Translations under genes and position numbers: made by a program
Notes under the pieces: generated by a model
Database searches by the model: none
Told to the model about the DNA's origin: nothing
Seen by the model: only the letters and a program-made list of their open reading frames with translations
In this document: in pieces, positions 26,113 to 34,827 of the stretch
How the letters are laid out: every line of letters begins with the position of its first letter
Position numbering within the stretch: position 1 is the first letter of the stretch
From: Bacillota bacterium
Lineage (GTDB): Bacteria > Bacillota > Clostridia > Acetivibrionales > DSM-1351
Direction of reading: 5' to 3'
NCBI GenBank assembly: GCA_023390335.1
Contig: JAEWCZ010000054.1
Span: 1-53,346, forward strand
DNA: 53,346 nt

Positions 26113-26409
26113 TTACCCATCTTTCTCTTGCAATCTATCAAGTACGGTATTATACCCGTCAGCACCGTAAACTAGACATCTGTTAACCCTGCTAATGGTA
26201 GCTGTACTGGCACCGGTTTGCTCGCAAATTTCAGTATATGTTCTCTTTTCTCTTAACATTTTTGCTACCTGAAGCCTTTGAGCCAATGCTTTAAGTTCCG
26301 CAATAGTACAAAGATCTTCAAAGAAATTATAACACTCTTCTCTATCCTTTAAAAGTAAAATTGCATCAAATAAACTGTCTGTATGTTCATCCCTTAACTT
26401 GGAATTCAT
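26113..26409 (-). CDS. yerC: YerC/YecD family TrpR-like DNA-binding protein
   Basis: A 98-aa regulator with the TrpR-superfamily helix-turn-helix (LAQRLQVAKMLREKRTYTEI ... TGASTATISRVNRCL). Bacillus and Clostridium homologues YerC/YecD have this form; their effector is not established as tryptophan. The ATG at 26409 follows AGGAG by 8 nt. It is divergent from the duplicated-domain protein (26613), with 203 bp between them, so it could control that gene as well as its own operon. Together with mtrB 8 kb away it is the second Trp-type regulator fold in the window. Confidence 0.85.
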   Translation of the reverse strand: MNSKLRDEHTDSLFDAILLLKDREECYNFFEDLCTIAELKALAQRLQVAKMLREKRTYTEICEQTGASTATISRVNRCLVYGADGYNTVLDRLQEKDG

Positions 26410-26612
26410 AGTTAAAACTCCTAACGTTATATAAGCAAATAATATTTCTTTATAATTTATTTATTATACAGATACAATAACAGCTTTTTATAAATCAGTC
26501 AAGGTTCTACAAAACTACGCTTTTCTACATTGTTCCAATTCTATAATTACCGGTCAATGAATAACTATATATTGTGACAAGCGGATTTACTAAAGTTTAA
26601 AAGGAGGAATAT

Positions 26613-28013
26613 ATGAATCGGCTTATTATGATTACTAATAAACAAAAACTTATAATACTGGCTATTTCGGTCATATTCATTATACTTTCTGCAGCTGGTA
26701 TCACTATGCTGGAATTTCCAAAAACAGCCCCCAAAGATGTTCCAGTTAAGCCACAGACTATTTCCGGTCCACAAAGTGAGAATAAGCGACTGAAAGAAAT
26801 TTTGTCTTCCATTGTCCCGGCGGATAATAAAATTCTTTATGAAGATGATTTCAGGAATACAAGTGTTGCAAAAAATCCAACTAATACTACAGATGTTAAG
26901 CCCGCAAACATTCTGAATTCAGGAAATTCACTTCCTTATAATACCATTTATTCCGATGAAGACTACCAGAGGCCAATATATGTGAATTCATGGAGACAAG
27001 CTTATTATCGTGGATGGCTGTATCTTCCCAGAAAAATAATTTATGCAAGACACAATTTATTTACTTATACAGGAAATTTAGCAAATATATTTGATATTGA
27101 AGGGGAATTGGGTTTTTACCCTAACATATCGATTGATAACGAAAACTATATAAACTTTCTTATTTATGATTTTGATCTGGAAAGTGCATCTCAATATAGT
27201 AATAAAATAGTTTTTTCTGGAAAGCCAGTTAAAAAGGGAGTTCAGATAATTGCTGTTAAAAAGGATGATATCAATAAGTACGATGATAATTATAATGATA
27301 TTTCCGTACAACTATGCACCCCGGCTGGCTATGAATTGGATTATCAAAATATAGTTCTGGGTAATAATGCAAAAGCAACGGAGGATTACGGTACGGATGA
27401 TGATACAATGTTAACTTACTCAGAGAATAACTTTGATTTATCCAAACAAAATACTCAGTTGCGTCGGGAGTTGACACATTATATTTCAGATTCCTCTAAG
27501 GAAATCTTTTTTCAGCAAAACGGAGGCTATCAGACATCTGATGTCCTTGATAAAAACATAGATTTGGAAGAGGCCTTTAACAGCTCAAAACCTGTAGCAC
27601 ACAAATTCCTTTACAATAACTTGAAATACAAAAGTCCGGTCTATCATCCTGCTTGGAAGAAAAATTATGACATTGAATGGTGCTATGTTCCAAGAAAAAT
27701 CTATCTTAATATGAAAGAAATTTTTGTACTTCCTTCGGACTCTGATGTCGTAAACGACTTATACGGAGAACTGGGCTTTTTTGAGAAGAGTCCTGCAATA
27801 AGTAAAAAGAATACAGGATTTTTTATAAGGAATTTCTCTGTGGACTCGGTGCATTTGTTTGAAAACAATATAATTGTAACAGGTACTCCCTGTAGAAAAG
27901 GAGTACAGATACTTAGTATTCCAAAAACTAGGTTGCCCCAAAAGACAGATATTGCAGTTAGATTGGTTACAAAAGACCTTTGCGAAATAGATGCTGATGT
28001 GCTGAAAAATTAA
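26613..28013 (+). CDS. Membrane-anchored protein with a tandemly duplicated unknown domain
   Basis: A 466-aa protein of no family I recognise. An N-terminal helix (about 12-32) anchors it, and the rest is probably outside the membrane. Two copies of a ~130-residue domain are visible: residues 118-248 and 338-464. Shared landmarks in each copy are a tyrosine-tryptophan start (PIYVNSW / PVYHPAW), a W-x-Y-x-PRKI-Y line (GWLYLPRKIIY / EWCYVPRKIYL), a GELGF turn, an IV-[FT]-[ST]-G-x-P line, and KKGVQI / RKGVQI. A low-complexity polar linker separates them (249-337). The ATG has AAAGGAGG 6 nt upstream. It is alone on the plus strand, divergent from yerC and convergent with the ECF gene. Confidence 0.75.
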   Translation: MNRLIMITNKQKLIILAISVIFIILSAAGITMLEFPKTAPKDVPVKPQTISGPQSENKRLKEILSSIVPADNKILYEDDFRNTSVAKNPTNTTDVKPANILNSGNSLPYNTIYSDEDYQRPIYVNSWRQAYYRGWLYLPRKIIYARHNLFTYTGNLANIFDIEGELGFYPNISIDNENYINFLIYDFDLESASQYSNKIVFSGKPVKKGVQIIAVKKDDINKYDDNYNDISVQLCTPAGYELDYQNIVLGNNAKATEDYGTDDDTMLTYSENNFDLSKQNTQLRRELTHYISDSSKEIFFQQNGGYQTSDVLDKNIDLEEAFNSSKPVAHKFLYNNLKYKSPVYHPAWKKNYDIEWCYVPRKIYLNMKEIFVLPSDSDVVNDLYGELGFFEKSPAISKKNTGFFIRNFSVDSVHLFENNIIVTGTPCRKGVQILSIPKTRLPQKTDIAVRLVTKDLCEIDADVLKN

Positions 28014-28068
28014 AGAGTAGGAAAAACGGACTGATTTAAAATTTTCCCATTTTAACACTGTTACTTCT

Positions 28069-28280
28069 GTATGAAATTGTATCAATGATTGCTTCCAAGA
28101 TATTTGCAAGAGTTTCTAACGGCTCATCATAGGATAATTTTACCGTCGCTCACATTCATCCTCCATGATTCATTGTGTCGCTAATACCTACATCGTGTAG
28201 GTATTACGGTAAAATATCCGTGTTCGCCGAGAAACATCTGCAAATATCCTTAACCAAGCTTCCATTGATACAATTTATAC
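28069..28280. repeat. Long imperfect palindrome between convergent genes (MITE-like or structured RNA)
   Basis: The 335-bp gap 28014-28348 holds a 212-bp inverted repeat. Left arm 28069-28145 begins GTATGAAATTGTATCAATG and ends ATTTTACCGT; the right arm 28206-28280 reads on the other strand GTATAAATTGTATCAATG ... ATTTTACCGT, and most of the two arms align, with small gaps. The centre has a perfect 10-bp hairpin (28183-28192 / 28196-28205, loop TCG). No ORF is inside. I see no clear target-site duplication. It could be a MITE remnant or a structured 3' region; the remaining bases of the gap show nothing else. Confidence 0.6.
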
Positions 28281-28348
28281 TCCTAAATACAAGTTAATGA
28301 AGATACAAATTAATTCTGCAACAGTCCCGTTCTTTTAAATCAACGTAT

Positions 28349-28888
28349 TCAACGTAATAAATTCTTAACCGCCTTTGTCCTGAATAATACAGCAAGAAAA
28401 ATCAATGCAAGGACTGCACTAAGACCTCCCTGAACCAAATTTCCTGGAAGGTCTGCAATAATGCTTGCCATACCCAGTGTTGGGTTAATCGCTCTCATTA
28501 CAGTTGCTTGGTATAAAAAGTAACCAAGAACCATTTCTAATCCACCGGCTACAACCGCTACTGTCTGTCTCAAGCGAGATGGAATACCATTTTTTCTACT
28601 GCCGATTGCTCCTATTATATATCCCTCAATGCCTTTGATTATTAATGTTGCCGGCGCATATATATAATACCCTGTCACAATATCTGCCAATGCTGAGCCG
28701 ATTCCACCTGCAATGAATCCTACCCTTCTTCCTAAAAGAATAGCAGTAATCATTATGGCCGCATCTCCTATATTATAGTAACCCTGAGTCATTGGACTTG
28801 GAATCTGTAAAAACGGAGTAAAGGTAATTAAAAAAACAATCGCAGTCATTAATGCACAAAGTACTAATTTTTTTGTAGAAATTCTCAT
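28349..28888 (-). CDS. ECF transporter S-component, substrate unknown
   Basis: A 179-aa hydrophobic protein with five to six membrane helices and the S-component style N-terminus (RISTKKLVLCALMTAIVFLI) with GYYNIGDAAIMITAILLGRRVGFIAGGIG, typical of ECF vitamin-type substrate-capture subunits. It needs the shared EcfA1A2T module, which is not in this window. The ATG abuts the hom stop codon without a gap, so it is translated together with homoserine dehydrogenase. That link hints at a ligand connected with threonine, methionine or a cofactor, but the sequence does not say which. A 335-bp spacer with a palindrome follows. Confidence 0.82.
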   Translation of the reverse strand: MRISTKKLVLCALMTAIVFLITFTPFLQIPSPMTQGYYNIGDAAIMITAILLGRRVGFIAGGIGSALADIVTGYYIYAPATLIIKGIEGYIIGAIGSRKNGIPSRLRQTVAVVAGGLEMVLGYFLYQATVMRAINPTLGMASIIADLPGNLVQGGLSAVLALIFLAVLFRTKAVKNLLR

Positions 28889-30133
28889 TTATTCTTCAAT
28901 CCTTATTCTGTTTAATACTGTAATGTCCGGTGCAGATTCAAGTTTGTCAAGCTTTGCATTGAATTCGCTTTCTGCTATTTTACCGCTTATAAATGCAAAT
29001 TCATTATCCTTTGCTTTGGAATGCAATTCTACAAATTCAGTTTCTCCGAATATTGACAAAATATCCTTCTTCGCATCAGATGTGTTCTTAACACTTACCC
29101 TAACCAAAAATTTAGAAGTACTTTCTTGTATGGGCACTATATTTTTTTCCTGAGTTCTCACCCACACACCTGCTGTTCCAAAACCCGGATGTTTTGCTAT
29201 GTCAATCACATCGGCTACAACGGCACTTGCAGTAGGTAATTTTCCGGCCCCTCTTCCATAAAACATTGCATCTCCTACAGCATCGCCATTAACAACAATG
29301 GCATTAAAAACATCTTCAACATTTGAAAGAGGATGTTCGTTTGGTACTATGGCCGGTGAAACACGGGCAAAAATTTTACCGTTTACCTTTTTGCTAACGG
29401 CTATCAATTTTATAACACCGTCTATGGCATCGGCATATTTCATGTCGTCAACAGTTATTTTTGTTATGCCTTCTGTGTATATGTTTTCGCAGTCAACAAA
29501 TTCATTATATGCAATAGATGATAAAATAGCAATTTTTCTGCAAGCATCGTGACCTTCAACATCGGCTGTAGGATTCTGCTCTGCATAGCCGTTCTTCTGT
29601 GCTTCCTTGAGTGCAGTTTCAAAGCTTTTGCCTTCTTTTTTCATCTGTGTAAGTATATAATTTGTTGTTCCGTTGAGTATACCTGTTATTCCGTTTATCT
29701 CGTTTGCTGCAAGACATTGGTTCAATGGACGTATTATTGGAATACCTCCTCCGACACTCGCTTCAAACAGATAGCTAACGCCATTGTCCTTTGCCATTTG
29801 CAGTAATTCCGGTCCATGGGTTGCAACAAGTTCCTTGTTGGAAGTTACAACACTTTTACCTGCCATAAGAGCTCTTTTTGTAAAGTCATGGGCAATCCTT
29901 GCCCCTCCTATGGTTTCAACTACAATGCTAACGTCACTGTCATTGAATACGTCATCTGCATTTTTTGTAAGCACATCCTTATCTGGACTATCCGGAAAAT
30001 CTCTTATATCTAATATCCATTTTACTTTTATATCTGTTCCTGCACGCTGTCTTATGCTTTCACTATTTTTCTTAATAACCTCTGCAACTCCGGAGCCGAC
30101 AACTCCGTAACCTAGAATAGCTACATTAACCAT
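28889..30133 (-). CDS. hom: Homoserine dehydrogenase
   Basis: A 414-aa NAD(P)-dependent enzyme reducing aspartate semialdehyde to homoserine. The Rossmann loop is GYGVVGSGVAEVI near residue 8; the catalytic region includes GTTNYILTQMKKEG and AQKNGYAEQNPTADVEGHDACRK with the conserved Glu/Lys/Asp set; a C-terminal ACT domain (about 345-414) gives feedback control, probably by threonine. The ATG follows GGAGGGTTTTT. It comes 35 bp after the ACT-domain gene and directly before the ECF S-component gene. Confidence 0.95.
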   Translation of the reverse strand: MVNVAILGYGVVGSGVAEVIKKNSESIRQRAGTDIKVKWILDIRDFPDSPDKDVLTKNADDVFNDSDVSIVVETIGGARIAHDFTKRALMAGKSVVTSNKELVATHGPELLQMAKDNGVSYLFEASVGGGIPIIRPLNQCLAANEINGITGILNGTTNYILTQMKKEGKSFETALKEAQKNGYAEQNPTADVEGHDACRKIAILSSIAYNEFVDCENIYTEGITKITVDDMKYADAIDGVIKLIAVSKKVNGKIFARVSPAIVPNEHPLSNVEDVFNAIVVNGDAVGDAMFYGRGAGKLPTASAVVADVIDIAKHPGFGTAGVWVRTQEKNIVPIQESTSKFLVRVSVKNTSDAKKDILSIFGETEFVELHSKAKDNEFAFISGKIAESEFNAKLDKLESAPDITVLNRIRIEE

Positions 30134-30168
30134 AAAAACCCTCCTGCAATAAATTACATTTTGTTACT

Positions 30169-30609
30169 TTATCTAGCTAATATTTCACTTTTTCTGACAC
30201 CCTCAACCTTGTCAATCTCTGCTAAAAGATTTTGAATATCTATTTTCATATTCATAGTTTCGATAGAAATTGTCACATCTGCCAAACCATTTATTGGTAT
30301 GTTCTGGTTTATTGTCAATATATTTGCACTGACTGAAGCAATTTTATTTATAATACTTGATAGAATGCCCGCAAAGTCTTCTACAACGAAAAATAACGTT
30401 ATAACCTTACCCCTAGATGTCTCATTAAAAGGGAACACGTAATCTTTGTATTTGTAGTAGGCACTTCTGCTTATTCCTACTTCCTTGACGGCATCGTTAA
30501 CAGTTTTTATTTTACCAAGACTTAAAATCTTTTTAACTTCTATAACCTTTTTAAATATGTCAGGTAAAATAAATGAATCAACTAAAAAAAATATAGATTC
30601 TTGTTTCAT
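30169..30609 (-). CDS. ACT-domain protein (PheB / UPF0735 type)
   Basis: A 146-aa protein with an N-terminal helix-turn-helix-like region (LGKIKTVNDAVKEVGISRSAYYKYKDYVFPF) and a C-terminal ACT domain (about 70-145), as in B. subtilis PheB and other UPF0735 proteins. Such proteins lie near aromatic or threonine genes and probably sense an amino acid, but no enzyme activity is proven. The frame continues 57 nt upstream, but the ATG at 30609 has GGAG 6 nt before it and the family start MKQESIFFLVDS. It precedes hom by 35 bp. Confidence 0.85.
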   Translation of the reverse strand: MKQESIFFLVDSFILPDIFKKVIEVKKILSLGKIKTVNDAVKEVGISRSAYYKYKDYVFPFNETSRGKVITLFFVVEDFAGILSSIINKIASVSANILTINQNIPINGLADVTISIETMNMKIDIQNLLAEIDKVEGVRKSEILAR

Positions 30610-30687
30610 ATTTTCTCCTGTCCGTGTGATACGTACAACTGTGTTTCCTTGGTGTAATATTAGCATATTTTTTCTATTTATGCAACT

Positions 30688-30724
30688 AAAAAAGCACTAA
30701 TCATATAAGACTAGTGCCTTTTTT
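30688..30724. terminator. Terminator after thrC
   Basis: Stem GCACTA (30694-30699) / TAGTGC (30712-30717) flanked by six As on the left and six Ts on the right, so a U-tract is present for either strand. It is 19 bp past the thrC stop and separates thrC from the ACT-hom unit. Confidence 0.75.
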
Positions 30725-30735
30725 CATATATATAT

Positions 30736-32259
30736 TTATTTTTCTGTCTTAATATTTTCTTGAATATTTAATGCTTCCTTAACCTTTGCAATCATGTTTA
30801 TGGGTTCGCAAAATTCCTTGTGAAGAATAGATTTTTTATCTAATTCCTTTAACGGAGCAGGAATTTTAAGTCCCGATTTTTCAGACAGTACAGACAGCAA
30901 TTCAAACTCCGTCTTTCCTTTAATAGCTTCTTCACCTGCAATAGCTTTTACAACGCTTTCATTAAACTTAAACGGACTTGCTGTAGAAACAATAACAGCT
31001 TTTGTAACATCACTTGTGGAGATAACATATTTGTCGTATACGTCTACTGCAACCGCTGTATGTGTGTCAACTACATATCCTGTCTCTTGGTAAACGCTTT
31101 CAATTGTTTTTAAAGTATCACTGTCGTTTGAATAACCTGACCAGAAAATATTCTGAATTTTCTTTTTAGTTTCCTGATCGACAGTATATGAACCCTCATT
31201 TTTAAGCTTGTTCATCCAATCGCAAACCTTTTCGGCATTATCACCTGTTATCAGATACAAAAGTCTTTCCAGGTTACTTGAGATAAGAATATCCATTGAT
31301 GGAGACAAAGTCTTTTTGAATTCCCTGTTTTTATTGTATTCTCCTGTATTTATAAAGTCTGTCAGCACATTATTGTCATTTGATGCACAAATTAGCTTGT
31401 TAATAGGCAAGCCCATCTGCATTGCATAATATGCAGCCAGAATATTACCAAAATTACCTGTAGGGACAACAAAGTTTATCTTTTCCCCTGCTTTAATTTC
31501 ACCATTCTTTATCATATCAGCATATGCTGAAAAATAATATACGATTTGAGGAACCAGCCTGCCCCAGTTTATTGAGTTTGCTGAAGAGAATTTATATCCA
31601 TTTTCTTCCATTAACACAGATACATCTTCATCTCCAAATATTCTTTTAACACCATTCTGAGCATCGTCAAAATTGCCGTTAACAGCTATAGCGTGTACAT
31701 TCCCACCCTCCTGGGTTACCATCTGCATTTTTTGTACTTGGCTTACACCATCGCTTGGGAAAAATACTATAATTCTTGTGCCATTTACATCCTTAAACCC
31801 TTCAAGAGCTGCTTTTCCGGTATCTCCTGATGTTGCTACCAGAATAACTATTTCTTCTTTTTCTCCTGTTTTTTTAAGTGCTTTAACAAGAAAATGTGGA
31901 AGTATCTGCAGAGCCATATCCTTGAATGCACTTGTAGGCCCATGCCACAGTTCCAGTATATTTACCGAATCATAAAGCTTATGCAAAGGAGCAATGTCAT
32001 CGGTTTCAAATTTCTCAGCAGTATAAGCCTTGTTTACACACTCCAAAAGTTCTTCGGCAGTATAATCATCCAAATAAGCTTCCAGTATCTTAACCGCTCT
32101 TTCCTGATAACTCATTTCACTCATAAGAGCTATTTGTTCAAGATCAAACTGAACTGTCTTTTCTGGTACAAACAGACCTCCATCTGCTGCAATACCTCTC
32201 TTTATTGCTTCAGCTGCACTCACACTTCTGCAACTTCCTCTTGTGCTTCGATATAACAT
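30736..32259 (-). CDS. thrC: Threonine synthase
   Basis: A 507-aa PLP enzyme forming threonine from O-phosphohomoserine. It is of the longer class: N-terminal domain STRGSCRSVSAAEAIKRGIAADGGLFVP, the PLP-lysine motif WHGPTSAFKDMALQILPHFL (Lys in FKD), and the phosphate-binding region VATSGDTGKAALEGFKD. The ATG at 32259 has AGGAGGT 4 nt upstream; the frame runs 24 nt further without support. A terminator follows. With hom downstream it covers two steps of threonine synthesis; thrB is not in the window. Confidence 0.95.
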   Translation of the reverse strand: MLYRSTRGSCRSVSAAEAIKRGIAADGGLFVPEKTVQFDLEQIALMSEMSYQERAVKILEAYLDDYTAEELLECVNKAYTAEKFETDDIAPLHKLYDSVNILELWHGPTSAFKDMALQILPHFLVKALKKTGEKEEIVILVATSGDTGKAALEGFKDVNGTRIIVFFPSDGVSQVQKMQMVTQEGGNVHAIAVNGNFDDAQNGVKRIFGDEDVSVLMEENGYKFSSANSINWGRLVPQIVYYFSAYADMIKNGEIKAGEKINFVVPTGNFGNILAAYYAMQMGLPINKLICASNDNNVLTDFINTGEYNKNREFKKTLSPSMDILISSNLERLLYLITGDNAEKVCDWMNKLKNEGSYTVDQETKKKIQNIFWSGYSNDSDTLKTIESVYQETGYVVDTHTAVAVDVYDKYVISTSDVTKAVIVSTASPFKFNESVVKAIAGEEAIKGKTEFELLSVLSEKSGLKIPAPLKELDKKSILHKEFCEPINMIAKVKEALNIQENIKTEK

Positions 32260-32425
32260 TTTTACCTCCTGCCAAATACCCAACCATATATTATTTATAT
32301 GAGATATATTCTGTATTCTTTAGCGCTTTAGCTTACTTATTCTCATCAAACTTAATGATATAATAAAAATAGAAAAAAAGCAACGAAGCAGTTAACATTA
32401 ATATATCAATTTAAACTATTTTCCC

Positions 32426-33511
32426 TTAAATTCTCCATCCTCTTGTTTTCTTCTGCATACTGACAAAAAGCTTCTGAACAGCGAGTTTGCCTTGATTATA
32501 AAGATAGAGGGATTCTTCCTCATTAATATCAAAATCCAGAAATGAGATATCGCCGGTATTTATATGAGCTATATTATCGATGTTGTAGGAATTTTTGGGA
32601 ACCCCTGTGTCATGAGAAGAATGGAGTAATTTCTTCAACATATGTTCTGCTGAACCAAGGCCTTTTGGTTCTTTACCCTCAAGTTTTAGCCCTATAATTA
32701 CATTGTTTTCGGTACTGTCAATGAGCCAAACCGGAAAGTTATCAAGAACACCACCGTCTATAATGTAATGAGTTTTGGGTTTGTTTCCGGCATCTTTAAA
32801 GTCAATTGTAACAGGGTCGAATACGAAAGGGACACACGTACTCATCCTTACGGCCTTTGCAACCTCTAATTTATCTGGATCAATGTTGTATAGTGCCATA
32901 TCATCGGGAAGGACAATAACTTTACCTGTATTCGCATCAACTGCAGTCATTCGTACCTTGTATCCCCTCGGATTTACTTTATCTGCGATTCCTCCACGGA
33001 AATCGCTGAAGGTATATATTCCCTTATTGGCAAGGAGCTGTGCAACCCACTGTTCCAGTAACTCGCCGTTTAAAAACGCATTCTTTTTACTGAAAGCTAT
33101 GAGATTTACAAGAAAGTTCCCTCTGGAACCAACAAAATCCTCCTTTGATTTTCTGACAAGATTTAATTCGGAGTAATTTTGACGGTGAAGCAATGTTTCA
33201 AGATCACTTTCACTCACAACCTTTCTTTCCTGCTCAATACTTCTCATGTTGTTTGCAATGGAGATATCCATAGGAATCTCATCCATGTCCGACAAAGAAC
33301 TAAAATCAAACTCTTTCATAATCCTGCCTAACTCCCTGGATGTGTATCCTGCTCCAATAAGGGCTCCCACCAGTGCACCTGCTGATACACCTGCAACATT
33401 ACCTATTCTTTTATATTTTTTTTCAATTTCCTCATATGCTCCGGCAAAGGCTATGCCTTTTATTCCGCCTCCGCTGAGTACAATATTTACTATTCGACTT
33501 CTTTTATCCAT
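32426..33511 (-). CDS. Patatin-like phospholipase
   Basis: A 361-aa patatin-domain serine hydrolase with a Ser-Asp dyad. The oxyanion stretch is LSGGGIKGIAFAGAYEE; the nucleophile is in GVSAG (Ser43 with this start); the Asp lies in YIIDGGVLDNFPVWLID. Such enzymes cleave acyl chains from lipids in the cytoplasm or membrane; a bacterial housekeeping role is not known. ATG 33511 is 8 nt after GAGGG; ATG 33517 is also possible. No partner gene or phage-defence context is seen nearby. It is monocistronic by appearance. Confidence 0.87.
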   Translation of the reverse strand: MDKRSRIVNIVLSGGGIKGIAFAGAYEEIEKKYKRIGNVAGVSAGALVGALIGAGYTSRELGRIMKEFDFSSLSDMDEIPMDISIANNMRSIEQERKVVSESDLETLLHRQNYSELNLVRKSKEDFVGSRGNFLVNLIAFSKKNAFLNGELLEQWVAQLLANKGIYTFSDFRGGIADKVNPRGYKVRMTAVDANTGKVIVLPDDMALYNIDPDKLEVAKAVRMSTCVPFVFDPVTIDFKDAGNKPKTHYIIDGGVLDNFPVWLIDSTENNVIIGLKLEGKEPKGLGSAEHMLKKLLHSSHDTGVPKNSYNIDNIAHINTGDISFLDFDINEEESLYLYNQGKLAVQKLFVSMQKKTRGWRI

Positions 33512-33612
33512 ATACATATCCCTCGATAAAAAACTATCTAAAGTATATATATTATGCCAGGAACTTAATTAGTATATTGTACATACCATTACAACATGTA
33601 CAAATTACATTT

Positions 33613-33651
33613 GAAAAAAAGCACTTATACACGTGTGGTGTAAAGCGCTTT
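33613..33651 (-). terminator. Terminator of the TPR membrane protein gene
   Basis: Stem AAAGCGCTTTACAC / GTGTATAAGTGCTTT (a few mismatches) followed on the minus strand by seven Ts. It lies about 17 bp after the stop at 33668. Confidence 0.8.
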
Positions 33652-33667
33652 ATATTATTCGTACATG

Positions 33668-34795
33668 TTATTGTAATGAATCTAGTCTGCTTCTGGCATA
33701 TTTGACATAAGATGAGTTTGGATAGTCTTTTATAAGCTTTGTATATGTTTCTGCTCCCTTTTGAGGCTCATTATTTGCCACATAGCTTTTACCCAGTACA
33801 TAGAGAGCCTTATCTCCAAAAGGCCATTTTGCTCCATAAGTAAATACTTTTTCAAGTTTTTGAATTGCCTCATTGTACTTCTTTTTATTAAATAGACTAG
33901 TTCCCTCTACAGTTAATTGATTTGCTGCGTTTTTCATTACATTAGCTTTAATGGAATCATATTTCTTCTTATTCTCTGTCGTCAAATCCTTTGCAGGTAT
34001 TGCTAAAAGTTTATCTGCAGCTTCAACATATTTATATTGTCCGTATAGCCCCGATACTTGGGATAACTGTGTGGACAGCTGTACTTGCTTTAGTTTTAAA
34101 TTGGCAGCGTCCAAATCTTTCTTCAGTTTCTCATTTTGAGCCACTACCTTATCGTACTTTTCATTGAGTTCGGTATTTACAGTTTTATCAGGTCCACCTT
34201 CCTCACCACGGGTATTTTTATAGGCTACCATAAAGACTATTATTGCTGCTACAAGACATACAACACTTAAAATATTTATAGCTACAGCTACTGATGGCTT
34301 CTTTAACTGCGAGCCTAAATTTTTGAACAAAACATATTCTGCCTGAACTTCTTCATTAGAAGGCTGCTTTGGTTTAGCAGGCTTTGTTTTTGAAACAGTT
34401 TTTTGTGGCTTTACTTCGGACTTTACTGCTTTGTTATTGCCACTGCTCTTTCCGGGTGTATTTCCTCTGCTTATATAATTCAAATATTCTGCCGCTTTAA
34501 CTGAGTTGCCTTCTGCGTCTGCTACTCTGCCTAAAAGCTCTTGAGCCTTATCTAACTGGTTTGTATATGCGTAACATAATCCCAGTAAATTAACTGCATC
34601 ATAAAAATCCGGATTAACTGAAATTACCTTTTTCAGTTCAATCATTGCTATATCTTCGCTGCCGTTTCGCAGATTTTCTATTGCTTTGTTATACCCTTTA
34701 ACGGAGTCTATTACTTTTTCGGACACGTTCTTTTCCTGGGATAGTTTTTCTATGTCAATAGGAGTAAAACTTCTAATTTCCTGTTTCAAATCCAT
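33668..34795 (-). CDS. TPR-repeat membrane protein with coiled coil, unknown
   Basis: A 375-aa protein. An N-terminal cytoplasmic TPR region (about 35-105, YNKAIENLRNGSEDIAMIEL ... PDFYDAVNLLGLCYAY) is followed by a Lys/Pro linker, one membrane helix (about 172-194, VAINILSVVCLVAAIIVFMV), a short coiled coil (EKYDKVVAQNEKLKKDLDAA), and an outer C-terminal TPR/YbgF-like region ending in YTKLIKDYPNSSYVKYARSRL. This could be a scaffold for envelope proteins; no partner is evident. ATG 34795 has GGGAG 9 nt upstream, preferred over TTG 34813. It follows folC by 32 bp and may be co-transcribed with it. Confidence 0.75.
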   Translation of the reverse strand: MDLKQEIRSFTPIDIEKLSQEKNVSEKVIDSVKGYNKAIENLRNGSEDIAMIELKKVISVNPDFYDAVNLLGLCYAYTNQLDKAQELLGRVADAEGNSVKAAEYLNYISRGNTPGKSSGNNKAVKSEVKPQKTVSKTKPAKPKQPSNEEVQAEYVLFKNLGSQLKKPSVAVAINILSVVCLVAAIIVFMVAYKNTRGEEGGPDKTVNTELNEKYDKVVAQNEKLKKDLDAANLKLKQVQLSTQLSQVSGLYGQYKYVEAADKLLAIPAKDLTTENKKKYDSIKANVMKNAANQLTVEGTSLFNKKKYNEAIQKLEKVFTYGAKWPFGDKALYVLGKSYVANNEPQKGAETYTKLIKDYPNSSYVKYARSRLDSLQ

Positions 34796-34827
34796 AACAA
34801 AAGCTCCCTTCAAAGTTTGAACTTTTT

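Noticed and set aside
32426..33511. The patatin-like gene as part of a CBASS-type phage defence system
   Set aside because: No nucleotidyltransferase or other defence genes are nearby; neighbours are housekeeping genes.
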